A stretch of DNA of 60,000 bases from Tubiluchus corallicola. Its lineage: Eukaryota; Priapulida; Priapulimorpha; Priapulimorphida; Tubiluchidae. Position 1 is the first letter of the stretch, and each line of letters begins with the position of its first letter. Under the pieces are notes generated by a model that made no database searches, was not told where the DNA came from, and saw nothing but the letters and a program-made list of their open reading frames with translations. The translations under genes were made by a program, and so were the position numbers. The DNA is taken from NCBI GenBank assembly GCA_030141605.1, contig JAQGDQ010000001.1, positions 3,012,501 through 3,072,500 of the forward strand, written 5' to 3'. This document shows positions 37,991-49,513 of the stretch, piece by piece.

Positions 37991-38518
37991 TTTCTGTCTC
38001 TCTCTGTCTCTCTGTGTCTCTGTCTGTCTGTCTCTCTGTGTCTCTGTGTCTCTCTCTGTCTCTCTCTCTGTCTCTGTCTCTCTGTGTCTCTCTCTGTCTC
38101 TCTCTCTGTCTCTGTCTCTCTTTGTCTCTCTCTGTCTCTCTGTGTCCTTCTCTCTCTCTCTGTGTCTGTCTCTGTCTCTCTGTGTCTGTCTCTGTCTCTG
38201 TCTGTCTCTCTGTCTTTCTGTGTCCCTCTCTGTGTCTCTCTCTGTCTCTCTGTGTGTGTCTCTCTGTGTCTCTCTCTGTCTCTCTCTGTGTCTCTGTGCC
38301 TCTCTCTGTCTCTCTGTGTCTCTCTCCGTCGCTTTCTGTCTCTGTCTGTCTCTCTGTGTCTCTCTCTGTCTCTCTGTGTTTCTCTCTCTGTCTCTGTCTC
38401 TCTCTGTCCCTCTGTGTCTCTCTCTGTCTCTTTTTATGTCTCTGTCTGTCTCTCTGTGTCTCTCTGTCTCTCCATCTGCCTCTCTGTGTCTCTCTTTGTC
38501 TCTCTTTGTCTCTCTGTG

Positions 38519-38553
<35 letters not shown>

Positions 38554-38985
38554 GTGTCTCTCTCTGTCTCTCTGTGTGTCTCTCTCTCTGTCTCTATGTG
38601 TCTCTCTGTGTCTCTCTCTGTGTCTCTCTCCGTCTCTCTGTGCCTCTCTCTGTCTCTTTCTGTCTCTCTGTGTCTCTTTGTGTCTCTGTCTGTCTCTCTC
38701 TGTCTCTCTCTCTCTCTGTTTCTGTCTCTCTCTGTGTCTCTTTCTCTGTCTCTGTCTGTCTCTGTCTCTCTCTGTGTGTCTCTCTGTTTCTGTGTGTCTC
38801 TCTTTCTGTCTCTCTGTGTCTCCATCTGCCTCTCTGTGTGTGTCTCTCTCTCTGTCTCTCTGTGTCTCTCTCTGTCTCTGTGTGTCTCTCTCTCTATCTC
38901 TATGTGTCTCTCTCTGTCTCTCTGTGACTCTCTCTGTCTCTCTGTGACTCTCTCTCTCGGTCTCTCTGTGTCTCTCTCTGTCTCT
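37991..38985. repeat. 1-kb TCTCTG / TGTCTC simple-sequence satellite
   Basis: Almost pure TCTCTCTG and TGTGTCTC units with occasional substitutions. Long reading frames on both strands here encode only Ser/Leu/Cys/Val or Arg/Glu/Thr/Asp repeats and are artefacts. Confidence 0.97.
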
Positions 38986-39740
38986 TTTGATAAGGAGGTT
39001 ACCATAGCAACACATAGTAGCAGCTTACTGTATGTATTATCAATTATTAGCTTATTATTATTTACTATAGTGCGACTCTTTATTGAATATTGGCGAATAA
39101 AAAATAGTCGTGGACGTAAAGAATTTGTTGTTGCCTTTTTGCTATTTTGAAAATTTGCGATTATAAGCGTCAGCGCCCTGATTCTCGTTAGAGTTTAGTT
39201 GAATATGGTAGTCGGTGTATATGCGTATATCTTTACGAGACGGTGGAAACCTGGCGGTTAAATACAATATGAGCGAACGGCTTGAAACATACGTTACACA
39301 GAGTCCGAGGCAGGGTCGTACTGGCCTTTGCTGCGTTTCTTAACCAGTTTTTTTTGTTAACGCCCGTTGTTAGTAAGCAGAAGTCTGGTTGTCGAAGTTG
39401 CCACACCAAGGTATTAGTAACTAACTAACTATTAACTTGAATTGATTTGAGGAAAAATATCAGGGACTGACAACTATTCGCCTGTTGAATACAAGACCAC
39501 ACAAAGCTGTGCGCGTTTTAAAAATTGGCTCGCAACATCTTATATTCGATGCTCACGGCGGTTTCAACATAATTTCACAAATAGTGCCTTGTCTCGCCTT
39601 GCCCGCCTTACTTTAGAATCTTGTTTAGCAAAGCGATACTAAACCTTTTTGACTGAAGTCTATTTTTCAGTCAAGACAGTGGGGCCCTCCCGAGGCCCCC
39701 GTATTGATCCACGGGCCATAGGTATATAGCCCGAGCACTT

Positions 39741-40025
39741 GTACACGAAACTGTTATTATGTACATGAAATTATTCCGTGTTTTATACAGATTATAAAAA
39801 TCACTATGTTGTAATCGTCACAGGGGCCCTTCGAAGGGAATGCGGCCCCTGATGAGGGGCCTGGTTGCTAGGAGTGCCCAGGTTGTACACAAAACTGTTA
39901 TTATGTACATGAAATTATTCCATGTTTTATACAGATTATAAAAATCACTATGTTGTAATCGTCACAGGGGCCCTTCAAAGGGAATGCGGCCCCTGATGAG
40001 GGGCCTGGTTGCTAGGAGTGCCCAG
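39741..40025. repeat. 144-bp tandem duplication with GC-rich palindromes
   Basis: Two copies (39741-39884 and 39885 to about 40025) differ at only a few positions. Each contains GGGGCCCTTC-AAGGGAATGCGGCCCC and GGCCCCTGATGAGGGGCC, the latter able to form a short hairpin. It lies inside the TTAA element. Confidence 0.9.
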
Positions 40026-41020
40026 ACATGTAAAGCCAGTCCATTATTACTATAAACATTGACGTTGCTGCACTTTGTATCGATTCTAATGGCAACACCG
40101 TCATCCAAAGCGAATAGCTAAATATAGGTCAAGGTTGTGAAAATGGCAAAAAAGAGCAACTTTGGCTAAAAATTCTGGACTCTTGGGAGATCGCTGGCCA
40201 AAATTTTATTTCATGCATTTGTAGGACTAGTCAAGCTGCAAATAAAAATATATTGATTAGTCCCCCAATACCCGCCCCAGTGGAGTTATGGGGATTTCAA
40301 AATGGCGTCTAAATTCAGCAGCAGCAGACACGTATCTTTTGCAATCTGATGACACCAACTGAAAAGGAGGTTCAATTTGGCAACGATAATGGTACAGTAG
40401 GGTAAGACCCCTACTATATATATCACCAATTAACTAGTGCTGGATCGCTCATTTACTGTCTGTAATAACGTGAGAAATAATGGGCAATTTTTTACGCCAA
40501 AATGGCCAAAATCCGAAAAAAAATCAAAATGGCGGCTTTTCTCAGAAACGGCTCATTTCTGAAATCTAATATTTTGGCTGTGGGGTACATCTGAGGGGAC
40601 CATCAAACCCTGTGAATATGAACAAAATCGGTGATTTGTCACCTTCCACTATTTTGCTGATTTTCTCACGGAATGACTCTTAAAATGTCAAATTACTTTT
40701 TTCAAATCAAATGATATGCTATGCATATAAAGTATGATCAAAAGTGAATTTGTTTATAAAATGCACAAGGCATTTTTATATTTTGCTATTTTAAACTGAT
40801 AAAGCACCCAGTACTCAACCACAGGGGTTTAAGCGTTAATAAACTCTGAGGTGATATAATCTCTAACCTTACTTTAGTGTTTGCAGATGTTAATAGGTGG
40901 CAGAATTGTACCAACTACAGTACATGAAAATGTCCAAAGTTGGTTTTCGTAGTAGTCAATCATCTACTTACTAACTATGTTGGGTGTTGTTATACTTCAT
41001 GGTAACTCAAGAAAGCACGT

Positions 41021-41026
41021 TTTATT
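41021..41026 (-). terminator. Possible TSEN54 poly(A) signal inside Tigger
   Basis: AATAAA on the minus strand, about 600 bp beyond the TSEN54 stop. I see no canonical signal between the stop codon and this point, so the 3' UTR may cross the Tigger terminal repeat. Confidence 0.3.
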
Positions 41027-41624
41027 CTCTTCCAATACCGAAAAAAATAACTGTGCTCCAACAGTAATTCACTGGTTACAGCCACTTACGACTTTTCAAA
41101 ATTTACAGCACTGAACTGACGTAAATTTGCACCTTAACATGCAAACTGTATTTACAACTCACTCAAGGTCGAGTTACTCTGAGACCGGTGAATTCATACT
41201 CGTCCTGTAGATAGGCATTTCCAAAATGACGGCTGCAAATTTCTGTTATCAGTAGTTGGCTAATTGCCAGCATTTTACGTGTGGTTACACTAATAATGCT
41301 TTATGTTTGCTGCATGTCAGTAGCAGTAGATCAGCATCTGTGTTGCTAATGCAGCAAAAATTGTAATGTAACAGGTGCAGTAATAAAAAACACTATTTAC
41401 AGCATATCAAGATTAACTGAGAAACTAAACTAAAGTTCTACGATAGATTAATTATCAATATTTGGCGAACCTCATCTTACCGCCAACCCCGCTATAACGC
41501 CACATTCAGTGGTGTCCCGGACCTGGCGTTATAACGAGGTTCGACTGTATTATCCGGGGAATATAGAATTAGCACTATACACACTGTATGATTTGCAAAC
41601 CTCTGCATTTGAAATACAACAGTT

Positions 41625-41772
41625 TTACATGGATGGTGGTATAATGACATCATAAAATGCATAAAAGCTAACATCACTTCCATCCACTACTGCACAATGA
41701 AGAGGAACCTGGTCATCCATTTCAGCTGACAACTGCATTAGTTGTGGAAGTGATGGCAGGTTCTCTTCACAG
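41625..41772 (-). CDS. TSEN54: TSEN54 last coding exon
   Basis: Starts after TTTTTAG on the minus strand and ends in TAA at 41627-41625. Encodes the conserved C-terminal strand region with VPLHCAVVDGSDVSFYAF. The stop lies 78 bp from the Tigger right end. Confidence 0.92.
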
Positions 41773-44700
41773 CTAAAAAGAAACTTAGAGTTAGTTATGT
41801 TAAAACAAGATGCCTTGTATGGGAGTGTTACTAATTGCATAAGAACTGCAGACAAGCATTGTAGATTCAGGTGTTTGGAATATTACCTAAACAACCGTGT
41901 GGAACATTTGCAATAAACTTGATGATGTTGGAAAGTTTTCCAATTCAAAATCACACGAAATTATCTAAATCTTTCAATACTATGTACAAAGTTGCCAAAA
42001 TAAAAACAGTTGCATTCTGGTTTTGGTCAAATAAAGATGGGAGATATCGTTATGTTTTATCAACTGCATTTTGAATACAATTAGGTCTAAAGAGTGAGAC
42101 TATGCATGATGTATTAACATGGTATGCAAAAATGATAGTTGGAATTTGCCACATATTAATATTGAATATTTGAATTTGTTAATATTGAAATATTGAATTT
42201 CTCAAAATTGCCGTGTACTGCTTACCCATATTTTTTATGGCTATGTGTATGTACACCACTTTTTTACTAAGGTACAATGAATTTTATGCTTTGTTTTAGC
42301 AGCATGCCTTATCATTAAAGCAAACTGTTTCAGACTCATGCGTTTTATCAAATTTTTTTAAGTTGAATAGTATGTTTCCTCTCGTTCATAATATCATTAC
42401 ATGAACTGAAATATTATAAAGTATGAGTGTTTTTTGTGGTTTGTAGTGCATTTTCCTACAAAACATGCCACTTGGTAGCTGTTAAAAAATAAAACAGTGG
42501 AGAATGAAATTTAGCAAGGTGATCCATTGTAAAACTAGTCCAAATTCACAGCAAAAATTCCGTATATCATTTACAGTAATATAAATTCAAATGGAAGTAG
42601 CCAAACTATAAAATCTACTAAAGGAAGCAAAAATTACCTGGTAACACTTATGCGATGATTTGGCAAACCAGGATTTGACTTCTTGAATTGAGTATTAGGC
42701 AAAAAGACGTCAAAGTCAATAAGTAATGGTACTTTCTGGTGGAGCGATCTAAAACGTAATAATAACAATTAAGCATTCGCAGGCACTGTAGGAACAACAA
42801 ACATTCACGCTATGTTCATGTTTCTTCATTATTATTATTATTATTACTACTATTGTGGTATTTAAAAAAGTAAGTAGCTAAAAGAAAGCAGAATTTAGCT
42901 GTACTGTACGTCAGTTTTTCAGACATGCATATTCACTAGTGTACCATCCTCATAAAATTCTAGCTACACTAGAAGTAGACGGTCCTTCTCACGCACATTG
43001 ATGCCAACTGACTAACTGCAGTAAAACACTTATTGTTATAACTATGGGCTATAGTCACTGTGGCTGTATAGTCTCTGAAGTTTACTATGCTAGGATATGA
43101 CATTAAAAGCATTTATATATGGAATCGAAGTATCACAATTGAATAGCCTGCATTAAGGTGCTTGCGAAGCAAAAATAGAAATTCAGTAACTGAAAATACT
43201 GGTATTTCCACAAATCAAAATTTGAGAGAAAGCAAGACAAACAGTAAAAAAAGGCAAAAGTGCTTAACTTGCTATTCTCATGCCTTATTTTGTCATGTTA
43301 TTGATAGCATTGTTATACTACAGTTCAGCACACACCCAAAGACAGATACTGTAATTCTTTATATTAAATTAAATGTATTACCTTGATTTATTTGCAGAAG
43401 AAATATCAGCAGACTGAATGATGTCAAGACTAGTTTGCACGTCCATGTCAGATGTTACAGCCCAAGGCTTAACAAGTGGGGTGCAATTCTCATCAGCCCA
43501 TAGGTGTTTGCCTTTACTTCTTGACATACTGCTTATAAGAGCCTTTTCTGTCAGAATAGCTCTATACTCTGCCCACGACTTTGCTCGGTTTAAACGTGTT
43601 TTCACTGGTTCAGTATCTTTTACATGTTCCACATCTATTACAGTTAGATCACTATCTGATTCTACAACGACATCTGAATCAAAGTTGTTATCGTCAATTT
43701 CAAAATCAAGATCTGCATCCTGTTCCTCTGTGAATGCTCTGTACTGCATGGATATGTTGCTAACGCTTCTGCATGGTCGTTGGAAATTTGGTATTTGTGC
43801 ATTAAAGTCAAAGGTACTTCTGGAAGACACATTTGGATACTGGTATGAACTCTGTAAAGGTGGGCAGCTAAAGCCAAGATGTGAATTGGATATAATGTGA
43901 TTTCTACCAGCAAAATTAGGATTCACTGTTGAAGTATTAACCCAAGAATGATACCAGTTTGATCTGCGCACAGTTTGATCTGTGTACCTACAATCCATCT
44001 GTGAAGGTTCTGCTGGTAGTGCATATCTATTGGCTATGACAGGACTATCACTTAAGTATGTTTTGCCATCATCCTTGTCCTGTTGAATGGTCCCATGTTT
44101 CTTTGTTACTGCCGATTTATGCCTGCGAGTATGTTTTGAAAAATGAGCTATACTTCTGCATCTGTAATTCTTATCAGAATGCCTAGAATGCCTTTTTCGG
44201 CATTTTCCTTTGTATAGGTTAGCAAATCTACTATCTTTCCGACATGTTGCACAGACATTCTTATGCATTCTCTCATCATGACGCGTACACTGTCTATGCC
44301 AATTCCTCAGTCTCTCTTTTTCCAGTAAAAAGAGATCAACCTGACAGTTCTGAATGCTTGGCATGTTGATATTTGCTGGCAATGAATCGGGATTGGGCAA
44401 TGGCATCTGATAAACAGTATGTGAGCAATCACTAATGTTTGGCACATAAATGTCTAAGAAATCCTCATGAGCTTCTTTTACTTTGTAATTAGGAGAATCA
44501 TTATATTTATTAGCAGAATGAGCACTTGGTTCCTTTAGTTTTTCCGTAACAGATGTTTCAGTTACAGCAAGTTCGTGGCAATCATCATCAACACAACCAT
44601 TGTCTGCCTCGAGATCAATAACTTCAATTTCAAAGTTTCTTTCCACCTTATTTTTCTTTAATGGCGGAGAATGTAAATCACTTGATGAGCTCAATTTTGC

Positions 44701-47158
44701 AAAAGAACAATCACCGGAATTAACAGTTAGATGATCTTTCTTTGCTTTGAAAGAACTAGTGGTCTTACTTGAATCAATTACAGTACTCCCAGTCAGACTA
44801 AGAGGTTTTCTTGCCTTTAAGTGCTGATCTAAGTGGATAAGCCGTTCGTATCGAGTAAAGCCAGATCTACAAAACAGCCAAATTCTTATATTTTATTTTT
44901 GCACACAATTCATAGTTACTTATTCATTACTAGCTACTTTAATAAATTATTCCAAATAGTATATTTCAAAGTATTCTTAAGACTACATTGGCAAAGTACT
45001 GGTTTTTCTGCAAAAACAAAATTAGTGAGCGCTCTCTTCAATATCGAATTACTTAAGTTTGCAACTTCTTTTAATTTTTTTAAATTTGCGAGTGCATGTT
45101 TAGAAAAAATAACAAATACGGAAATAAAATCATTGATAAGAACAGTAACTGGAATGGCAAGCATGAATTTCAGCAAATTATAAAAATATAAGGGTTCTAG
45201 AATCATCAAGTTAAATCAATTATGGCAAAAGATTCTAAAAATGTGCCAGTTAACATACTTTCCTCTATGGAATTGTACGATAAATCCTAGTCGCTTCAAG
45301 TGACTATACACAATATAAAGTTGCAATGCAGCAGCTGTAGGAAGAAAATGAGCCATGGCATCTTGCACAGATAACGGAATGTCTTTGTATGTGACCTCTA
45401 ATTCTCCCTAAATATAAGAATTTGTTAGATATTACGTACAACATTCAAAAAAGGTTACGAAAAACATTTTCTAAAGAAAACTGCTGTGGACTGCAAAATT
45501 ACACTTTCTATAGCAAGTGAACATTTTGTGCTCAAAATAACAATTAAAGGAGACAATTACCATATACTTAATCTTTTATTTGCAAAGTAAATTAAATTAT
45601 ACCATATCCATTAATAACAAAGCTTCTTCTGGATTGAGTTGGAAAGATCCCTTTGTATCTGTTTGCCCCATGTGAGCCGCAAATTTGCCCTGCAAACACA
45701 GAAGTGGCAGTAAGAGGAAAAAAGAGGAAAAAGTGATTTCTATTTACCAAAACTGGAAAATGCAACTACCTTGATGCTGAATATTACATCATGTAACAAG
45801 GCAAATTCCAGAGGTAGAACACTTAGTATTTATAACATGATATATATGCTAACTATCCGATGGGTAATTGTTGTTGCTCATCAGAAAAGTCTTGCTCAGA
45901 TTGCTATTTAGGACATTGCAAAAATATGTATGCATTTCCTTACAGAAATGCACTGTGGTCCAGTCTGTCACACACTGTAAATGTGAACATGCGATGCTAT
46001 ACAAGGTCAATGTTTAATATGAACCTCGATAACCCTTCTTTTGACCATGGTAATGATGAAAATAACTTAATATTAAGCAGGCATTTTGTTCCATATGACA
46101 AGACCACCAAATGAAATGAAACGTTTCGCAACATTAGTCCTGCACCAAACAACTTGATATTCGTTAGATCTAGCATTGAAATGGTTTTGATTAACATTAA
46201 CAGGATTAACGAAAATATATGGTAGAGATTTATAGTGAGTTTTGTACATAAATATTCTTACGAGGTGCCAATTAAAAAGAGATGCGAATTTAGGTAAACC
46301 ATGAAAAATGTGAATTTATGAAACCATGCAAAAATGCGGGCACAGTTTAGGTATGGTTTGACTAAAAAATGATAAAGAGTTCACAAATGTGCTTGAGAAA
46401 GATTATTTTTGATACAGGAAATGATTCCAATATTATTAGCTATATGAAGCTAATCATATTAATGTGAGAGTTCCAATCTAGATTTTCGTGTAGTAGAATG
46501 CTTAAAAATTTTATTTGTTTAATTAATTCAATAAGAGAACCATTGATCATTAGAAAGTCAGAATTTGGGGGAACTGGTATTATGTTATGATGAATTATGA
46601 CATACCGTAAGTTTTGTAATTTCTATTGTGTTAGTTTCAGGCTTCCAAATCCCTTGTGACAGTGAAGATCTAGAAATCAGTAAATTAAAAATCAGGAACA
46701 ATCATTACAAAAAACAAAAATAGAATCATTCCCATTTAATTACGTCATGATATGCCACTAGTAAGTTTAGCTTCTGTTGACAAACATCAATAAAATTTTC
46801 AGACAACAACATTAATGTGAAACTCTAACACAATTATTATAGCATCAGTTATTCGCTCAGCAGCAACAGCTAACATGTCCATGCGTTTAAAGAAGTTTGA
46901 TGGGGGCAAAGAAGTACTAAACTCTATGGCATCTATTTTTACTCATATAATTGATTAAACAAAATTAAAAAAATTAGCAAGGAAACTTACATTTTGGCAG
47001 CACGCTCCCTGAAAAGAATATCTTTCAAATCGCGATGTACATGATGTAGTAACACTTTTTGCATCACTGATCCATCGGGAACATAATTTTTTGGTCCACC
47101 GCCACTATTAGGTATAGCCATTTCCTGACTTCCTTTAGAAACCACTAGCCGCTCTGCA
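41625..47158 (-). CDS. TSEN54: tRNA-splicing endonuclease subunit Sen54 (gene span; first exon unresolved)
   Basis: Minus-strand exons 46991-47158, 46606-46669, 45603-45689, 45259-45407, 43382-44866, 42638-42748 and 41625-41772 join in one frame of roughly 735 residues. Sen54 is the structural, non-catalytic subunit of the nuclear endonuclease (Sen2, Sen34, Sen54, Sen15) that removes introns from pre-tRNAs. The N-terminal Sen54 domain is clear: LNPEEALLL, DIPLSVQDA, YSHLKRLGFIV, TRYERLIHLD. The C-terminal part has KSWAEYRAIL, HLWADENCTPL, IDFDVFLPN, KKSNPGLP, and the final VDGSDVSFYAFYDVIIP, matching the human VDHGDISFYSF end. The large exon adds some 300 low-complexity residues, making the protein longer than human Sen54 (526 aa). 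Alternative acceptors at 47159 or 47154 start the first confirmed exon. Confidence 0.93.
42638..42748 (-). CDS. TSEN54: TSEN54 penultimate coding exon
   Basis: Acceptor GTTTTAG, donor GTAATT, phase 2 both sides. Encodes PLLIDFDVFLPNTQFKKSNPG, aligned with the IIFDVYQ and RKNNPGKP blocks of human Sen54. Confidence 0.92.
42828..42846. repeat. (ATT)n microsatellite in a TSEN54 intron
   Basis: Six units of ATT, running into TACTACT. Confidence 0.85.
43382..44866 (-). CDS. TSEN54: TSEN54 large middle exon
   Basis: A 1485-bp exon from acceptor TTTTGTAG to donor GTAATA. It begins with SGFTRYERLIHLD, continues into acidic and Ser-rich sequence, a basic Cys/His-containing patch (about 44090-44310), and an Asp/Glu-rich segment, and ends with the conserved KSWAEYRAIL and HLWADENCTPL blocks. 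The middle has no counterpart I recognise. Confidence 0.92.
45259..45407 (-). CDS. TSEN54: TSEN54 coding exon
   Basis: Acceptor TATTTAG, donor GTATGT. Encodes GELEVTYKDIPLSVQDAM and YIVYSHLKRLGFIVQF, the most conserved part of the Sen54 N-terminal domain. Confidence 0.95.
45603..45689 (-). CDS. TSEN54: TSEN54 coding exon
   Basis: An 87-bp exon, phase 0 on both sides (GTATAA donor). Encodes GKFAAHMGQTD and LNPEEALLLMDM, matching the GKFW-x-TMG and HPEEALYLLE blocks of human Sen54. Confidence 0.92.
45990..46600 (-). mobile_element. LINE reverse transcriptase fragment in a TSEN54 intron
   Basis: Minus-strand pieces in different frames read as the C-terminal part of a CR1/Jockey-like reverse transcriptase: IKQIKFLSILLHENLDWNSH, then YKTHYKSLPYIF, and TNVAKRFISFGG-VIWNKMP. 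Stops and frameshifts are frequent. It is the same domain section as the LINE at 26660-27810. Confidence 0.7.
46606..46669 (-). CDS. TSEN54: TSEN54 coding exon
   Basis: A 64-bp exon encoding SSLSQGIWKPETNTIEITKL, the counterpart of human SLVAAEWRPEEG. A LINE remnant begins immediately beyond its donor (GTATGT). Confidence 0.85.
46991..47158 (-). CDS. TSEN54: TSEN54 first confirmed coding exon
   Basis: Donor GTAAGT. Encodes AERLVVSKGSQEM, GGGPKNYVPDGS and DILFRERAAK, aligned with SARELFAAR, GPKDFLPDGS and LLAEQRVERL of human Sen54. It contains no suitable start codon near its 5' end, so an upstream exon must supply one. Confidence 0.9.
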
Positions 47159-48214
47159 CTGAAAAGGAAAGACAAACTAAATTGGTTATTACGTTATCGG
47201 GTATGCATGTATACTTATATGTAAGCGCCTCCTACGTAAGTGTGATAGCTTTCTCTCAATAGGCCTACTTGACCTTACTTTGTATGCACTTCATAATTCT
47301 CACCAAGATTTTTTACGGTATAGTAGTAAGGCATGCCAAGTCAGGCCTAGGCTTTGAAAGTCACCTAGATGAACACCACCACCCCCCACCCATGGAAGTT
47401 GCTGGCAATTTAAGTAATTCAGAGTGTCCTTCATGCATGCCAACATGTTGCAGCTGACCCTATAAAGCGGTGTGTTATACAAATCTAGAAGATTTTAGCT
47501 ATGCCAATTTGGGCCACTGCAGCCAAAAGATCAGAGTGAAACAGATACTATTTTGCAATAACTAGTAAATGAACCATTGAAGAAGTTTGTTGGGATAACA
47601 CATGAATTCTGAAGATCAAAGAACAATATAATTGATTTCCATGCAACACTGATCTTTTGTTTGATATCATAAAGTTTTTAAGCTTAAAGAAGTCATTAGG
47701 GATGACATTAGTCATTAGCCAGCCAAATTTGAGGGTGCCAATGTATCAATGCAAGTAAAATCCCAAAGACGAGAGCGACCCTTGGCCCAAGGGATCAAAG
47801 TCATGCTATCAGGCCTTTTGCCATATGACCTAGACAAACCCGCGGGCTCTAATACCGATGGAACATAAGCAGAAGTCAAGGCACGACAAATTAAATCAGT
47901 GGCAGCCTGGAAAGGTAAATCAGATAAAGTCGTAACAAATGCTACAACCTTTTCTGCTTAGATGGATTTTGCTAAATCTAATGGAACGTAAGTGGTAAGT
48001 ATTATCGCATACTGTCTAAGTTATTTGTATTAGACTTCGCCGTTCCCAAGAGTTAAAACCTATTTATTGGCATAATTGCAATTCTGCATAGCACACCATG
48101 AACCACTATTAATGCAAAATTATTATATTCATGCTCTTTAGAGAAGGGTATGTGAAGAAAAAAATCAGTAAAGCCAAGGCAACGGTGTGAATAATACGGA
48201 GAAGCTTTATCAAT

Positions 48215-48790
48215 ATGGATCATGATACCTTTGTATGGTTATACAAGATGTTGGTGAGGCCACATCTTAAATTCTCCAGCTCGGTTTGTCATCCTGTTGA
48301 TGTGTTAAATTGATATTTGGCTTAATAGCAGTGAACAAGTTCCGAGATACGCCACAAGAACTCTGACTGACTTAAAAGGATCAACATATGAAGAGAGACT
48401 TAGGCAGCTAAAACTACCTACACTGGCTTTCAGACGGCATAGAGACAGGATAGAAACATATAAAGTCCTGCACCAATAGTATGACACTACTGTTAGCCCC
48501 AAGCTACATCTCAGGGCACAGGTTGCTAGAAGTTCAACAAGAGGACATCATATGAAGCTATAAAAGAGTAGAGCGAATAATTCAGTACGTCTCCAGTGCT
48601 TTTCCAACAGGGTCGTAACACCTGGAAAAGTCTGACAATTGAAGTGGTATCTGCACCTAGTATAAATACAATCAAAAATAGGCTGGATAAGAGCTGGGTT
48701 TCGAGAAGTCTGGTCTACAATTATAAGGCTTCAACTGAGGATATGACGTCTGACATATCGCAAGATTTGGCTAGCAGTTTTACTTAGCCA
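48215..48790 (+). mobile_element. Degenerate LINE reverse transcriptase tail
   Basis: Plus-strand frames patch together LYKMLVRPHLKF, then YEERLRQLKLPTLAFRRHRDR, ETYKVLHQ and SINTIKNRLDKSW, the usual C-terminal blocks of CR1/Rex-like reverse transcriptases. Several stops and shifts interrupt it. It is from a different lineage than the 26823-27752 copy, judging by the RLRQLKLPTLAFRR block. Confidence 0.75.
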
Positions 48791-49394
48791 AAACATCCTA
48801 AGGTAAGGTAGGTACACTAGCTTCCCTCACACTTCAGAAATCATTATCGTCAGTACAATATATTTTTTTGATTTAGGTATTGCTCTTACATCTTATTTTA
48901 TCCTTATTTTAATTGTTCTTATATCTTACCTATGTATTGGTTTTTACTTACCATCACTCCACAGATTAGATATCAGATCTGGCAATATGACGAATCTTCA
49001 TAAATCCACTCGTCATCTGTTTTATTTTATTTATCGAAGCTCAAAACCGATAGCTAAAAGTCTTAGTTATCATTATTAATATGCACAAACAACTTGGATA
49101 TGATAAGAGAACATTAGAGTAAATCTCATGCAGTGTCGATAACGCCCCATGCGCAGGGAGAAACTGAAATTTGTTCAACGTGCGTGAACTACTACACATA
49201 TCCGCAGATAATGGTGACTTTTATAACGAATAACGAAGCAATTACAAATAAGTATTCACAATAACATTGCTGCTGTTGATCGTTTTACAGTAAAAGAAAT
49301 GTAAAATTGCATTAGGAGCATAACTAACAACAAAATAGCAGGTCCTAATAGACTTCAGGCCGAAACTTCATTAATGCACCACACATACTTGCAG

Positions 49395-49396
<2 letters not shown>

Positions 49397-49432
<36 letters not shown>

Positions 49433-49457
49433 CGTGTGTGTGCGTGCACATGTGTGT

Positions 49458-49512
<55 letters not shown>
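49397..49512. repeat. (AT)n(GT)n microsatellite
   Basis: A short AT run followed by over 100 bp of GT repeats with few interruptions. Frames through it are artefacts. Confidence 0.97.

Positions 49513-49513
<1 letters not shown>

Larger units (their letters stand above)
37375..40679. mobile_element. TTAA-flanked element with long terminal inverted repeats
   Basis: GAGTCATTCCGCGAGAAAAC at the left and its near-complement at the right (GATTTTCTCACGGAATGACTC) are each flanked outward by TTAA (37371-37374 and 40680-40683). Similarity between the arms continues for about 490 bp (37375-37870 versus 40193-40679, inverted), with shared blocks such as ATAACTCCACTGGGGCGGGT. No transposase is visible, so it is non-autonomous. 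TTAA duplication is typical of piggyBac and Kolobok superfamilies; the termini alone do not decide which. The interior holds a TCTCTG/TGTGTC satellite and a 144-bp tandem duplication. Confidence 0.85.
35232..41547 (+). mobile_element. Tigger/pogo-like DNA transposon interrupted by a nested element
   Basis: The left end CTGTCAAACCTCGTTATACC (35232) and the right end, reading inward CAGTCGAACCTCGTTATAAC (41547), are inverted repeats flanked by TA, the target of Tc1/mariner-pogo elements. Several more (G)TTATAACGCC-like copies occur just inside both ends. Without the nested TTAA element (37375-40679) the transposon is about 3.0 kb, normal for Tigger. Its + strand carries a decayed CENP-B/DDE-type transposase (35601-37374). 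The right end stops 78 bp from the TSEN54 stop codon. Confidence 0.9.

Noticed and set aside
37938-39150. Several long reading frames (up to 378 codons) on both strands
   Set aside because: They translate a simple TCTCTG/TGTGTC satellite into Ser/Leu/Cys/Val or Arg/Glu/Thr/Asp repeats; simple repeats stay open by chance.
45860-46114. 84-codon + strand frame starting MGNCCCSS
   Set aside because: It partly overlaps the antisense of a LINE fragment in a TSEN54 intron; the myristoylation-like start is coincidental.
47275-47290. Alternative TSEN54 first exon (ATG with GTAAGG donor, minus strand)
   Set aside because: It fits the frame through the second acceptor, but the peptide (Met-Lys-Cys-Ile-Gln) has no support over the other candidate; left unresolved rather than annotated.
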